From the NCBI RefSeq assembly GCF_000269985.1, contig NC_016109.1, positions 8,149,001 to 8,213,000 on the forward strand: DNA of 64,000 nt, written 5' to 3'. Below are positions 24,040 to 33,203 of this stretch, piece by piece (position 1 is the stretch's first letter; every line of letters starts with the position of its first letter). Under the pieces are notes generated by a model, which was not told the origin of the DNA, made no database searches, and saw only the letters and a list, made by a program, of their open reading frames with translations. Source of the stretch: Kitasatospora setae KM-6054 (GTDB taxonomy: Bacteria; Actinomycetota; Actinomycetes; Streptomycetales; Streptomycetaceae). The translations under genes and the position numbers were made by a program.

Positions 24040-25074
24040 ATGCCCTCCTGCTGCGCTCCCGGGCACGAGCCCGCCGACCTCGGCCTGCCGACCCTGTCGC
24101 CCCCGTCGACCCTGCTCACCCTGCAGCCGAGGCCCGTGCCGACGCCGCCCGTGCCGACGCCGCCCGTGCCGACGCCGCCCGAGCCCGCGCCCGCACCCGC
24201 GCTCTCGCCCGCCGCGGTGCGGGCCGGGCGCGGGCTGCTGGAGCTGCCCGGCGGGGCGTTCCGGATGGGCGGTCAGGACCCGGACGGGATCGCGGGGGAC
24301 GGCGAGGGGCCGGTCCGCGAGGTGCTGCTCGGGCCGTTCGCGATCGCCGCGACGACCGTCAGCAACGCCGAGTTCGCGTCCTTCGTCCGGGAGACCGGGT
24401 ACGTCACGGACGCCGAGCGCTTCGGCTCCAGCTTCGTCTTCGAGGGCTTCCTGCCGGAACGGCTGCGGGCCCGCTCCCCGCGGGTCGCCGCCACCCCGTG
24501 GTGGCGGGCCGTCGAGGGCGCCGCCTGGCGCACCCCGGAGGGCCCCGGCAGCGGCTTCGCCGCCCGGCAGCAGCACCCGGTGGTGCACGTCTCGTGGAAC
24601 GACGCGCAGGCGTACTGCGCCTGGTCCGGCACCCGGCTGCCCACCGAGGCCCAGTGGGAGTACGCCGCCCGCGGCGGCAGCGAGGGCACCCGCTACCCCT
24701 GGGGCGACGAACTCGCCCCGGGCGGCCGGGAACTGCTCAACATCTGGCAGGGCGACTTCCCGACCCGCAACACCGGACGGCACCGCTCCACCGCCCCCGT
24801 CCGCTCCTACCGGCCCAACGGCCACGGCCTCTACAACGTGCTCGGCAACGTCTGGGAGTGGTGCGCCGACCACTTCAGCCCCGACCACCACCGCCCCGAC
24901 ACCCCCGCCACCCGCCAGGACCCCCTCGGCCCGCCCACCGGCACCGCCCGGGTCATGCGCGGCGGCTCCCACATGTGCCACGCCTCCTACTGCAACCGCT
25001 ACCGGCTGGCCGCCCGCTCCTCCAACACCCCCGACAGCTCCAGCGGCAACATCGGCTTCCGGGTGGCCCGCTGA
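24040..25074 (+). CDS. Formylglycine-generating enzyme (sulfatase-modifying factor)
   Basis: A 344-aa FGE-sulfatase domain protein. It oxidises the CxPSR cysteine of sulfatases to formylglycine using copper and O2. The conserved end GGSHMCHASYCNRYRLAARS carries the paired active cysteines C313 and C318; upstream are HPVVHVSWNDAQAYCAWSG, RLPTEAQWEYAARGG and NVWEWCADHF. The N-terminal extension has three exact PVPTP-type repeats (15-bp units 24136-24180) and Cys4-Cys5, unusual for cytoplasmic FGE. Pairs with the sulfatase upstream as a functional unit. Confidence 0.95.
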   Translation: MPSCCAPGHEPADLGLPTLSPPSTLLTLQPRPVPTPPVPTPPVPTPPEPAPAPALSPAAVRAGRGLLELPGGAFRMGGQDPDGIAGDGEGPVREVLLGPFAIAATTVSNAEFASFVRETGYVTDAERFGSSFVFEGFLPERLRARSPRVAATPWWRAVEGAAWRTPEGPGSGFAARQQHPVVHVSWNDAQAYCAWSGTRLPTEAQWEYAARGGSEGTRYPWGDELAPGGRELLNIWQGDFPTRNTGRHRSTAPVRSYRPNGHGLYNVLGNVWEWCADHFSPDHHRPDTPATRQDPLGPPTGTARVMRGGSHMCHASYCNRYRLAARSSNTPDSSSGNIGFRVAR

Positions 25075-25240
25075 CCGCAGGCGGCCGGGCAGACGGGCGG
25101 TCGGGTGGTCGGCCAGGCGGGTGGCGGGCCGCCCAGCCCCGCCCTGACGTTCCCCCGGCCCGGCCCCGCCCCGTCCGGAGGCCACGGGCGGGGTGGGGCC
25201 GAAGGGGCGTCGGGGGTTCCCTGGGGGAGGGGATGACTCA
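25075..25240. other. Intergenic region upstream of protease 1 promoter
   Basis: GC-rich spacer after the FGE gene with imperfect GGGCGG/CGGGTGG repeats; no gene or clear terminator. Confidence 0.4.
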
Positions 25241-25304
25241 CCCTTGACCGGCCCTTGCCGACTCGGCGAGGGCATGTCGCCGGGGTGGTCCGCGGTCCTA
25301 GCGT
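25241..25304 (+). promoter_or_regulatory. Protease 1 promoter with CCCTTG-N5-CCCTTG direct repeat
   Basis: CCCTTG at 25241-25246 and 25252-25257 (11-bp period, one helical turn), then TAGCGT at 25299-25304 as a likely -10 box with a poor -35 (GTCGCC). The same motif, spacing and -10 box recur before protease 2 (32918-32856). A weak -35 preceded by face-aligned repeats suggests an activator, most simply the LAL protein encoded between the proteases. Confidence 0.6.
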
Positions 25305-25396
25305 CCTGCCGCCGAGCTGAAACCGGCCGTGGCACCACACCCCAACCGGTGTCACGGCCGTCCCCCATCAACCCCGGCTCGGTGGGAGGAAACCCG

Positions 25397-27553
25397 ATGA
25401 ACCGCAAGACCGCCATGGCGGCAGCTGTTGCGGCCGCCCTCACCATGGGCACCGTGATGGTCGCGAGTTCCCAGTCGCCCGCACTGGCCAGCGGTACCAC
25501 CGCGAACGGTGCCGGACCGCAGGCGATGACCACCGTCGGCCGCCTCGCGCTCCTGGATCAGGCGGACAAGGAGGCCGGCGCGGTGGCGAAGGCGCTGGGC
25601 CTCGGCCCGGACGAGCGCCTGCTGCCGAAGGACGTGCAGGTCGACAACGACGGCGCCCGGCACGTGCGCTACGACCGCACCTACCGGGGGCTGCCGGTGG
25701 TCGGTGGCGACCTGGTCGTGCACCGGGCCAAGAACGGCAGGATCACCTCGACCAGCTGGGCGCACGAGGGTGCGATCAAGCTGAACGGCGTGACCCCGAT
25801 GCTGTCCGACAAGGACGCCGCGTCCACCGCCACCCGCAGCGCCAAGCACGTCAAGGAGGCCCGCACCACCAACCTGGACACCAGCCAGCTGCTGGTCTGG
25901 GCGGTCGGCAAGGTCCCGGTGCTGGCGTACCGCAACACCGTCACCGGCGCGGGCGAGGCCGGCGCGAACTCCCGCGAGGCCGTCCTGCTGGACGCGGGCA
26001 CCGGCGCCGTGCTCGACCAGTACGAGGTCAACCCGACGGTCTCCGGCACCGGCAACGGCGTCAACGTCGGCCAGGTCACCATCGAGACCAGCCAGGGCGG
26101 CAGCGGCTACACGCTGACCGACGCGGCGCACGGCGGCACCATCGTCTACGACTCGTACAACAGCCCGCAGTCGAACCCGGCGCAGAACGCCCGGACGTTC
26201 TCCAAGTCGTCCAACTCCTGGGGCAACGGCTCGACTTCGAGCCGGGAGAGCGCCGCCGTCGACGCCTCCTACGGCCTGGCGAAGACCTGGGACTACTACA
26301 AGAGCACCTTCAACCGCAGCGGCATCCGCAACGACGGCCGGGGCGCCCCGGCGTACGTCCACGTCGACAACCAGCTGCTGAACGCCTTCTACGACGACTC
26401 CTGCTTCTGCATGTCGTTCGGCGACGGCTCCTCGCAGAACGGCAACACCCCGCTCACCGCGCTCGACGTGGCCGGCCACGAGATGAGCCACGGCGTCACC
26501 GCCGCCACCGCCAACCTGAACTACTCCGGCGAGTCGGGCGGCCTGAACGAGGCCACCTCCGACATCTTCGGCACCATGGTCGAGTTCTACGCCGGCAACA
26601 CCACCGACCCCGGTGACTACTACATCGGCGAGAAGCTCCGGATGGGCAACGGCTACCTGCGCCGGATGGACAACCCGGCCGCCGACGGCAACTCGCTGTC
26701 CTGCTACAGCAGCCGGGCCGGCTCGGTGGACGTGCACTACTCCTCCGGCATCGCCAACCACTTCTTCTACCTGACGGCGGAGGGCACCGGCGCGAAGACC
26801 ATCGGCGGCCTGTCGCACAACGGCACCCCGTGCAACGGCGACAGCTTCAACGGCATCGGCCGCGACAAGGCCGCGCAGATCTGGTACCGCGCGCTGTCGA
26901 CCTACCTGACCTCCACCAGCAACTACAGCGCGGCGCGCACCGCGACCCTGCAGGCCGCCGCCGACCTGTACGGCGCCAACTCGCAGGAGCGCTACATCGT
27001 CTCCAAGGCGTGGGCCGCCGTCTCGCTCGGCACCGCGCTGCCCGACCCGGGCAACGGCAACCCGTCGCCGTCGCCGACGCCCACCTCCTCGCCGACCGGC
27101 AACCCGAACCCGGGCGGCAACGCGCTGACCAACGGCGACTTCGAGCAGGGCACCGCCGGCTGGACCCAGAGCGCCAACGACATCACCAACTCGACCCAGC
27201 AGTCCGCGCACGGCGGCAGCTGGTACGCGTGGATGATGGGCTACGGCTCGGCCGCCACCGAGACCCTGTCGCAGTCGAACATCGCGGTGCCGTCCACCGG
27301 CAGCCCGAAGCTCACCTTCTGGCTGAAGGTCACCACCGCGGAGTCCGGCACCACCGCCTACGACACCCTCAAGGTGAACGTCAACGGCCAGACCCTGGCG
27401 ACGTACTCGAACGCCAACGCCAGCGCCGGCTACGTGCAGAAGACCGTCGACCTGAGCGCCTTCCGGGGCCAGAACGTCAGCATCTCGTTCGCCGGCCAGG
27501 AGGACGCCTACCTGGCGACCACCTTCCTGCTCGACGACGTCAGCGTCGGCTGA
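25397..27553 (+). CDS. Secreted M4-family neutral metalloprotease (paralogue 1)
   Basis: A 718-aa thermolysin-like preproenzyme: signal peptide 1-31, FTP/propeptide to about 200, M4 catalytic domain about 215-560, a Pro/Ser/Thr linker (PSPSPTPTSSPTGNPNPGG) and a C-terminal carbohydrate-binding-like beta-sandwich (NGDFEQGTAGWTQS to LLDDVSVG). Zinc ligands H361 and H365 in HEMSH, with E362 catalytic, and E385 in GGLNEATSD; the second catalytic His is in VHYSSGIANHFFY. ATG 25397 follows GGGAGGA. From about residue 216 on it is almost identical to paralogue 2 while the propeptides differ more. Degrades extracellular protein; likely activated by the neighbouring LAL. Confidence 0.95.
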   Translation: MNRKTAMAAAVAAALTMGTVMVASSQSPALASGTTANGAGPQAMTTVGRLALLDQADKEAGAVAKALGLGPDERLLPKDVQVDNDGARHVRYDRTYRGLPVVGGDLVVHRAKNGRITSTSWAHEGAIKLNGVTPMLSDKDAASTATRSAKHVKEARTTNLDTSQLLVWAVGKVPVLAYRNTVTGAGEAGANSREAVLLDAGTGAVLDQYEVNPTVSGTGNGVNVGQVTIETSQGGSGYTLTDAAHGGTIVYDSYNSPQSNPAQNARTFSKSSNSWGNGSTSSRESAAVDASYGLAKTWDYYKSTFNRSGIRNDGRGAPAYVHVDNQLLNAFYDDSCFCMSFGDGSSQNGNTPLTALDVAGHEMSHGVTAATANLNYSGESGGLNEATSDIFGTMVEFYAGNTTDPGDYYIGEKLRMGNGYLRRMDNPAADGNSLSCYSSRAGSVDVHYSSGIANHFFYLTAEGTGAKTIGGLSHNGTPCNGDSFNGIGRDKAAQIWYRALSTYLTSTSNYSAARTATLQAAADLYGANSQERYIVSKAWAAVSLGTALPDPGNGNPSPSPTPTSSPTGNPNPGGNALTNGDFEQGTAGWTQSANDITNSTQQSAHGGSWYAWMMGYGSAATETLSQSNIAVPSTGSPKLTFWLKVTTAESGTTAYDTLKVNVNGQTLATYSNANASAGYVQKTVDLSAFRGQNVSISFAGQEDAYLATTFLLDDVSVG
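26040..27540 (+). repeat. Long inverted repeat, left arm (protease paralogue)
   Basis: The 3' two-thirds of protease 1 matches the complement of about 30615-32120 with only scattered differences; for example the stretch encoding NPSPSPTPTSSPTGNPNPGG is identical at DNA level. This gives arms near 1.5 kb about 3.1 kb apart, flanking the LAL gene. Limits are approximate, judged by eye. Confidence 0.8.
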
Positions 27554-27673
27554 CCGCCCCACCGCCCCACCGCCTGACCGGTCGGGCAGCTGACCAGCGG
27601 AATCGGAGGTTCCGGAGGTTCCCGGCACAGTCCCCAATGATCAAGCCTTAAAAGGGACTTAACAGCGGGTCGT

Positions 27674-27701
27674 GAGGGTGTCGTGTTCATGCGACACCCT
27701 C
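27674..27701. promoter_or_regulatory. Inverted repeat ahead of LAL regulator
   Basis: GAGGGTGTCG-TGTTCATG-CGACACCCTC, 10-bp perfect arms with an 8-nt centre, 34 bp before the LAL start. It may be an operator or a terminator for protease 1; position close to the start codon favours regulation of the LAL gene. Confidence 0.5.
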
Positions 27702-27735
27702 GCGCAGCCGGTTCCGAGGCGGCACACTGACCGCC

Positions 27736-30525
27736 ATGACCGGCATCCTCCCCGGCGGAGCCGGCCCCGCCACCACCCCGGCGGAGCCGACCGAGCCCCC
27801 ACTCGTCGACCGCGCCCACCTGCTCGCCGAGATCCGCGCCGCGCTCACCGCCACCGGCGGCGTCCTGCTGCACGGACCGGCCGGCATCGGCAAGACCGCG
27901 CTGCTCGACACACTCGCCCGGGACGCCGAACGGGCGGGTGAGACCGTCCTGCGCAGCAGCCCCACCGCCGCCGAGGCCGACCTGCCGCACCTCGCGCTCA
28001 TCGACCTGCTCGGCGAAGCCCTCCCCGGCCTCGCCGAGGACCTGCCCGACCACCTGCGGCAGGCCCTCGAACGCGCCCTGCTGCACCGCGCCCCCGCACC
28101 CGGCACCGCCACCGACCCGCTCGCCGTCCGGGTGGCCGTCCTCGAAGCGCTGCGCCGACTCGCCCAGCGCGGCCCCGTCCTCGTCCTGCTCGACGACACC
28201 CAGTGGCTCGACGAGGCCAGCCGGCAGGTCATCGCCTTCGCCGCCCGCCGGCTCACCGACCGGCAGGTCCGCTTCGCCGTCACCGAACGCACCGAAGGCG
28301 TCGAACAGGCCGGCACCGCACCCGAGATGGTCGCGCTCTGCCCGCCCGCCGCCCGCGAGATCCCGGTCGGCCCGCTCGGCGAACGCGGCACCGGCGCCCT
28401 GCTGCGCGAACGCCTCGACCTGCGCCTCAGCGGCCTCACCCTCACCCGGGTGCACGCCGTCAGCGGCGGAAACCCCTACTACGCCCTGGAACTGGGCCGC
28501 TCGCTGGCCGCCGACGGCAGCGAGAGCGCGCTCGCCGCCGACCCGGCCCGCCCGCTCGACGTCCCGCACCGGCTGCGCGCCCTGGTCGCCGCCCGGCTCG
28601 GCGAACTCCCGGACCCCGCACGGCAGTCGCTCACCGTCCTGGCCGCCGCCCGGCCCGGCACCGCACTGCCCGACACCGTCACCGAACCGCTCGGCGCCGC
28701 CCGACGGCACGGCATCGTCCGCCCCGTCCCGGCCGGCACCCCGCGCCCCGACCACCCCCAGTTCAGCCACCCGCTGGTCGCCGAGGTCGTCCTCGCCGCC
28801 GCCGACCCCGCCGAGCTGCGCGCCGCCCATCGGCTGCTCGCCGACCTCACCGACGACCCCGTCGAACAGGTCCGCCACCAGGCCCTCGCCGCCGACGCCG
28901 CCGACCCCGACCTCGCCGACCGGCTCGCCGCCGCCGCCGACACCGCCCTCACCCGCGGTGCCCCCGGCACCGCCGCCGAACTGCTCCGGCTCGCCGCCGA
29001 CCACACCCCCGACCCCGACACCGCCGGCCGCCACCTGCTCGCCGCCGCCCGCAACGCCACCGCCGCCGGCCTGCCCGACCTCGCCCGCGCCTGCGGCGAA
29101 CGCCTGGCCACCGCCCCCGCCGCCGACGTCCGGGTGCACGCCAGGCTGCTGCTCGCCCGCCTGCTCGGCCCCGACCACCCCGGCGCCGAACCGCTGCTCA
29201 CCGCCGCCGCCGAGGACACCGGCGGCCACCCCGCGCTCACCGCCGCCGTCCACCAGGAACGCGCCGTCCGCGCCCTGCACCGCGGCGACCGGGCCGAGGG
29301 ACTCGCCGAACTCGCCACCGCCGAGAAGCACGCCGACCTCGCCGACGACCCCGACCTGCTGGTCGAACTCCTCGCCCAGCGCGCCCCGCTCACCCTGCTC
29401 ACCGACCCCGCCCTCGGCCTCGCCCAACTCGAACGCGGCTGCCGCCTCGCCGCCGGACGCCCCGCCACCGCCGCCGCCGTGTTCTGCCGCGAGGGCCTCG
29501 CCGTCGCCGCCCTGCGCAGCGGCGACCTGCCCCGCGCCGTCGCCGAGGTCGAGGCCCTGCGCGCCGAGGTCGAGGCGGCCGGCCGCACCGAGGACCTCGC
29601 CAACGTCCTCTACATCACCGCCTCCGTCTACGAACGGGCCGGCCGCTGCACCGAGGCGTACGCCGCCGGCCGCGCCGCGCACGACCTGCGCGAACGCATC
29701 GAACCCAGCCCCGGCCCGGCCCGCGTCCTGGGCGGCGCCGCCGAACTCAACGGCGGCACCGCCGAACGCGCCGCCCAACTCCTCGACTCCGCGATCCGCG
29801 CCGCCGAGGACGACCACGACCGCGAGTGGCTCTCCTACGCGCACGGCCTGCGCGGCCGGGTCGAACTGCTCCGCGGCAACCACCAGGCCGCCGCCGAACA
29901 CCTCGGCCGCTGCCTGCACCTGCTGCGCCGGATGGAGTTCACCGACCCCGCGTTCTTCCTGGTCGACGCCGACCTCGCCGAGGCGCTCGCGCTCTCCGGC
30001 CGCCCCGAGGAGGCCGCCGCCACCCTCGCCGACGCCCGCGAACGCGCCACCGGCCTCGGCCGCGACGTCCTCACCCTCGGCCTGCACCGCGCCGAGGCCC
30101 ACCTCACCGCCGCCGCCGACCCCCGCCGGGCCGCCGACACGCTGCGCGAACTGATCCCCGACAGCCACCCCTACCCCCTCGAACTCGCCCGCGCCCACCT
30201 CGCCCTGGGCACCCTGGAGCGCCGCGCCCGCCGCCGGGCCGCCGCCCGCGCCGCCCTCCAGGAGGCCCACACCCGGTACGCCGCGGCCGGCTGCCTGCCC
30301 TGGCAGCAGCACACCGCCGCCGCGCTCGCCGCCCTCGACGCCCTGGAGGCCGACCCCACCCCCATGCAGCAGCAGATCCTCGCGCTGATCCGGGCCGGCG
30401 CCACCAACCGCGAGATCGCCGCCCGGCTGCACCTCTCGGTCAAGGCCGTCGAGGCCAACCTCACCCGCCTCTACCGCCAGTACGGCGTCCGGGGCCGGGC
30501 CGAACTGGCCCGCCACCGGGACTGA
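27736..30525 (+). CDS. LAL-type (large ATP-binding LuxR) transcriptional regulator
   Basis: A 929-aa STAND-like regulator related to MalT. Walker A GPAGIGKT is near residue 58, Walker B VLVLLDDTQWLDEAS near 150. The middle is a long array of Ala/Leu-rich TPR-like helices, and the C-terminal ~60 residues are a LuxR HTH (ILALIRAGATNREIAARLHL, SVKAVEANLTRLYRQYGV). ATG 27736. These proteins oligomerise on ligand and ATP binding and activate transcription from direct repeats. It sits between two inverted paralogous proteases with shared promoter repeats, so control of both is likely. Confidence 0.93.
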   Translation: MTGILPGGAGPATTPAEPTEPPLVDRAHLLAEIRAALTATGGVLLHGPAGIGKTALLDTLARDAERAGETVLRSSPTAAEADLPHLALIDLLGEALPGLAEDLPDHLRQALERALLHRAPAPGTATDPLAVRVAVLEALRRLAQRGPVLVLLDDTQWLDEASRQVIAFAARRLTDRQVRFAVTERTEGVEQAGTAPEMVALCPPAAREIPVGPLGERGTGALLRERLDLRLSGLTLTRVHAVSGGNPYYALELGRSLAADGSESALAADPARPLDVPHRLRALVAARLGELPDPARQSLTVLAAARPGTALPDTVTEPLGAARRHGIVRPVPAGTPRPDHPQFSHPLVAEVVLAAADPAELRAAHRLLADLTDDPVEQVRHQALAADAADPDLADRLAAAADTALTRGAPGTAAELLRLAADHTPDPDTAGRHLLAAARNATAAGLPDLARACGERLATAPAADVRVHARLLLARLLGPDHPGAEPLLTAAAEDTGGHPALTAAVHQERAVRALHRGDRAEGLAELATAEKHADLADDPDLLVELLAQRAPLTLLTDPALGLAQLERGCRLAAGRPATAAAVFCREGLAVAALRSGDLPRAVAEVEALRAEVEAAGRTEDLANVLYITASVYERAGRCTEAYAAGRAAHDLRERIEPSPGPARVLGGAAELNGGTAERAAQLLDSAIRAAEDDHDREWLSYAHGLRGRVELLRGNHQAAAEHLGRCLHLLRRMEFTDPAFFLVDADLAEALALSGRPEEAAATLADARERATGLGRDVLTLGLHRAEAHLTAAADPRRAADTLRELIPDSHPYPLELARAHLALGTLERRARRRAAARAALQEAHTRYAAAGCLPWQQHTAAALAALDALEADPTPMQQQILALIRAGATNREIAARLHLSVKAVEANLTRLYRQYGVRGRAELARHRD

Positions 30526-30564
30526 GCGGCGGCCCGCCACCGGGACCGGGCGGCGGTGCGCCAC

Positions 30565-30597
30565 GCCGGGGGCGGGCTCCGAGCGCCCACCCCCGGC
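30565..30597. terminator. Bidirectional hairpin terminator
   Basis: GCCGGGGGCGGGC and GCCCACCCCCGGC pair over 13 bp with one mismatch and a 7-nt loop between the convergent LAL and protease 2 genes. Confidence 0.75.
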
Positions 30598-30606
30598 GGC
30601 GGCGGG

Positions 30607-32766
30607 TCAGCCGATCTTCACGTCGTCCAGCAGGAAGATCGTCGACAGCGAGGCGTCCTCCTGCCCGGCGAAGGTCAGGTTGACGTTCTGGCCCCGGAAG
30701 GCGCTCAGGTCGATCGTCTTCTGCACGTAGCCGGCGCTGGCGTTGGCGTTCGAGTACGTCGCCAGGGTCTGGCCGTTGACGTTCACCTTGAGGGTGTCGT
30801 AGGCGGTGGTGCCGGACTCCTGGGTGGTGACCTTCAGCCAGAAGGTGAGCTTCGGGCTGCCGGTGGACGGCACCGCGATGTTCGACTGCGACAGGGTCTC
30901 GGTGGCGGCCGAGCCGTAGCCCATCATCCACGCGTACCAGCTGCCGCCGTGCGCGGACTGCTGGGTCGAGTTGGTGATGTCGTTGGCGCTCTGGGTCCAG
31001 CCGGTGGCGCCCTGCTCGAAGTCGCCGTTGGTGAGCGCGTTGCCGCCCGGGTTCGGGTTGCCGGTCGGCGAGGAGGTGGGCGTCGGCGACGGCGACGGGT
31101 TGCCGTTGCCCGGGTCGGGCAGCGCGGTGCCGATCGAGACGGCGGCCCACGCCTTGGAGACGATGTAGCGCTCCTGCGAGTTGGCGCCGTACAGGTCGGC
31201 GGCGGCCTGGAGGGTCGCGGTGCGGGCCGAGGCGTAGTTGCTGGTCGAGGTCAGGTAGGTCGACAGCGCGCGGTACCAGATCTGCGCGGCCTTGTCGCGG
31301 CCGATGCCGTTGAAGCTGTCGCCGTTGCACGGGGTGCCGTTGTGCGGCAGCCCGCCGATGGTCTTCGCGCCCGTCCCCTCGGCGGTCAGGTAGAAGAAGT
31401 GGTTGGCGATGCCGGACGAGTAGTGCACGTCCACCGAACCCGCGCCGGAGTTGTAGCAGGACAGCGAGTTGCCGTCGGCGGCCGGGTTGTCCATCCGCCG
31501 CAGGTAGCCGTTGCCCATGTTCAGCTTCTCGCCGATGTAGTAGTCACCGGGGTCGGTGGTGTTGCCGGCGTAGAACTCGACCATGGTGCCGAAGATGTCG
31601 GAGGTGGCCTCGTTCAGACCGCCGCTCTCGCCCGAGTAGTTCAGGTTGGCGGTGGCGGCGGTGACGCCGTGGCTCATCTCGTGGCCCGAGACGTCCAGCG
31701 CGGTGAGCGGGGTGTTGCCGTTCTGCGAGGAGCCGTCGCCGAACGACATGCAGAAGCACGAGTCGTCGTAGAAGGCGTTCAGCAGCTGGTTGTCGACGTG
31801 CACGTACGCCGGGGCGCCCCGGCCGTCGTTGCGGATGCCGGAGCGGTTGAAGGCGCTCTGGTAGAAGTCCCAGGTCTTCGCCAGCCCGTAGGAGGCGTCC
31901 ACCGCCGCGCTCTCCCGGCTCGAAGTCGAGCCGTTGCCCCAGGAGTTGGACGACTTCGAGAAGGCCCGCGCGTTCTGCGCCGGGTTCGACTGCGGGCTGT
32001 TGTACGAGTCGTAGACGATCGTGCCGCCGTGCAGCGCGTCGGTCAGCGTGTAGCCGCTGCCGCCCTGGCTGGTCTCGATGGTCACCTGGCCGACGTTGAC
32101 GCCGTTGCCGGTTCCGGAGACGCCCTGCTCCACCTCGTACTGGTCGAGCACCGCGCCGGTGCCCGCGTCCAGCAGCACCGCCTCGCGGGAGTCGGCGCCG
32201 GCCTCGCCCGCGCCGGTGACGGTGGTGCGGTACGCCAGCACCGGAGCACCGTCGGCCGGTGCCCAGACCACCAGTTGGCCGCTGTCCTTGCTGGTGGTGC
32301 GCGCCTGCCGGACGTGCTTGGCGCTGCGCTCGGCCGTCGCCGCGGCGTCCTGGCCCGACAGCTTCGGCGTCACGCCGGCCAGCGAGATCGCCCCCTGGTG
32401 CGCCCAACTCGTCGACAGCACAGCGCCCTTGGCGTCCCGGTGCACGACCAGGTCGCCGCCCAGCACCGGCAGCCCGCGGTAGCTGCGGTCGTAGCGCACG
32501 TGCCGGGCACCGTCGTTGTCGACCAGCACGTCCTTCGGCAGCAGGCGCTCGTCCGGGCCGAGGCCCAGCGCCTTCGCCACCGCGCCGGCCTCCTGCCCGG
32601 CCTGCGTCAGGGCCGAGGCCCGGTCCGAAGCGCTCATCGCCCGGAACCCGGCGCCGGGCACGGCCGGGCCGCTCGCCAGCGCGACGTCCTGCGAACTCGC
32701 CATCACGACGGTGCCCAGGGTGAGGGCCGCCGCGACAGCCGCCGCCAGAGCGGTCTTGCGGTTCAT
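30607..32766 (-). CDS. Secreted M4-family neutral metalloprotease (paralogue 2)
   Basis: A 719-aa preproenzyme with the same architecture as the protease at 25397: signal peptide, FTP-type propeptide, M4 domain, PSPSPTPTSSP linker and C-terminal beta-sandwich. HEMSH is at H362-H366 (one residue later because of a one-residue difference, VWAPADGAPVL) and the GGLNEATSD glutamate is retained, so it should be active. The propeptide diverges clearly whereas the catalytic and C-terminal parts are near-identical, the pattern expected from gene conversion or a recent duplication. ATG 32766 with GGGAGGAA. Opposite orientation to paralogue 1. Confidence 0.95.
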   Translation of the reverse strand: MNRKTALAAAVAAALTLGTVVMASSQDVALASGPAVPGAGFRAMSASDRASALTQAGQEAGAVAKALGLGPDERLLPKDVLVDNDGARHVRYDRSYRGLPVLGGDLVVHRDAKGAVLSTSWAHQGAISLAGVTPKLSGQDAAATAERSAKHVRQARTTSKDSGQLVVWAPADGAPVLAYRTTVTGAGEAGADSREAVLLDAGTGAVLDQYEVEQGVSGTGNGVNVGQVTIETSQGGSGYTLTDALHGGTIVYDSYNSPQSNPAQNARAFSKSSNSWGNGSTSSRESAAVDASYGLAKTWDFYQSAFNRSGIRNDGRGAPAYVHVDNQLLNAFYDDSCFCMSFGDGSSQNGNTPLTALDVSGHEMSHGVTAATANLNYSGESGGLNEATSDIFGTMVEFYAGNTTDPGDYYIGEKLNMGNGYLRRMDNPAADGNSLSCYNSGAGSVDVHYSSGIANHFFYLTAEGTGAKTIGGLPHNGTPCNGDSFNGIGRDKAAQIWYRALSTYLTSTSNYASARTATLQAAADLYGANSQERYIVSKAWAAVSIGTALPDPGNGNPSPSPTPTSSPTGNPNPGGNALTNGDFEQGATGWTQSANDITNSTQQSAHGGSWYAWMMGYGSAATETLSQSNIAVPSTGSPKLTFWLKVTTQESGTTAYDTLKVNVNGQTLATYSNANASAGYVQKTIDLSAFRGQNVNLTFAGQEDASLSTIFLLDDVKIG
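30615..32120 (-). repeat. Long inverted repeat, right arm (protease paralogue)
   Basis: Counterpart of the left arm at about 26040-27540. Homologous recombination between the arms would invert the LAL gene without breaking either protease, simply swapping propeptides and promoters between ends. Confidence 0.8.
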
Positions 32767-32855
32767 CGCAATTCCTCCCGCCGAGCCGGGGTCGATGGGG
32801 GCGGCCGCGACTCCGATGGGTGTGGGGTCGCGGCCGGTGACGGCTCGGCGGCAGG

Positions 32856-32918
32856 ACGCTAGGACGGGGACGGAACGCTGCGACACGCCCCCGACAATCA
32901 ACAAGGGAATCGCAAGGG
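32856..32918 (-). promoter_or_regulatory. Protease 2 promoter with CCCTTG-N5-CCCTTG direct repeat
   Basis: On the minus strand, CCCTTG at 32918-32913 and 32907-32902 separated by 5 bp, then TAGCGT at 32861-32856 with a GTCGCA -35 region. Distance from repeat to -10 is 40 bp, against 41 bp at protease 1. The intervening sequence is otherwise poorly conserved, so the shared boxes stand out. Confidence 0.6.
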
Positions 32919-33203
32919 AAAAGCCGTCTCCGGCGAGGGGAGCCCTTTCCCTCCGGCACCTGTCGGAGCCTCAGTAAAGCTGTGGGAAAAGGAAGTTGAG
33001 CACGGTGTCAAGCTACTCCCGCGGCGGCCGTCACCGCAAGGAGTCTTGGCCCCCGCAATTCCCCGGCGAGGAGGGCGGAAGAACCCCGCCGATGGCCGGA
33101 CTTTGCCCGAATGAGACCCGTCATTCCCCCGGCGCGCGCAATTCCCGACCGTTTCCCGGCGATTTCCGCGCCGCGCCGTGCTGTGCCGCCGCGGTGGCCC
33201 CGC
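32919..33203. other. Intergenic region downstream of MOSC gene
   Basis: 285 bp between the MOSC stop and the protease 2 promoter. It has purine-rich and less GC-rich stretches (GGGAAAAGGAAG near 32983), but I see no gene, operator or clear terminator. Confidence 0.4.

Noticed and set aside
27508..30564. 1018-codon ORF antisense to the LAL gene
   Set aside because: Gly/Val/Ala-biased shadow of a gene with third-position GC; LAL motifs on the other strand are unmistakable.
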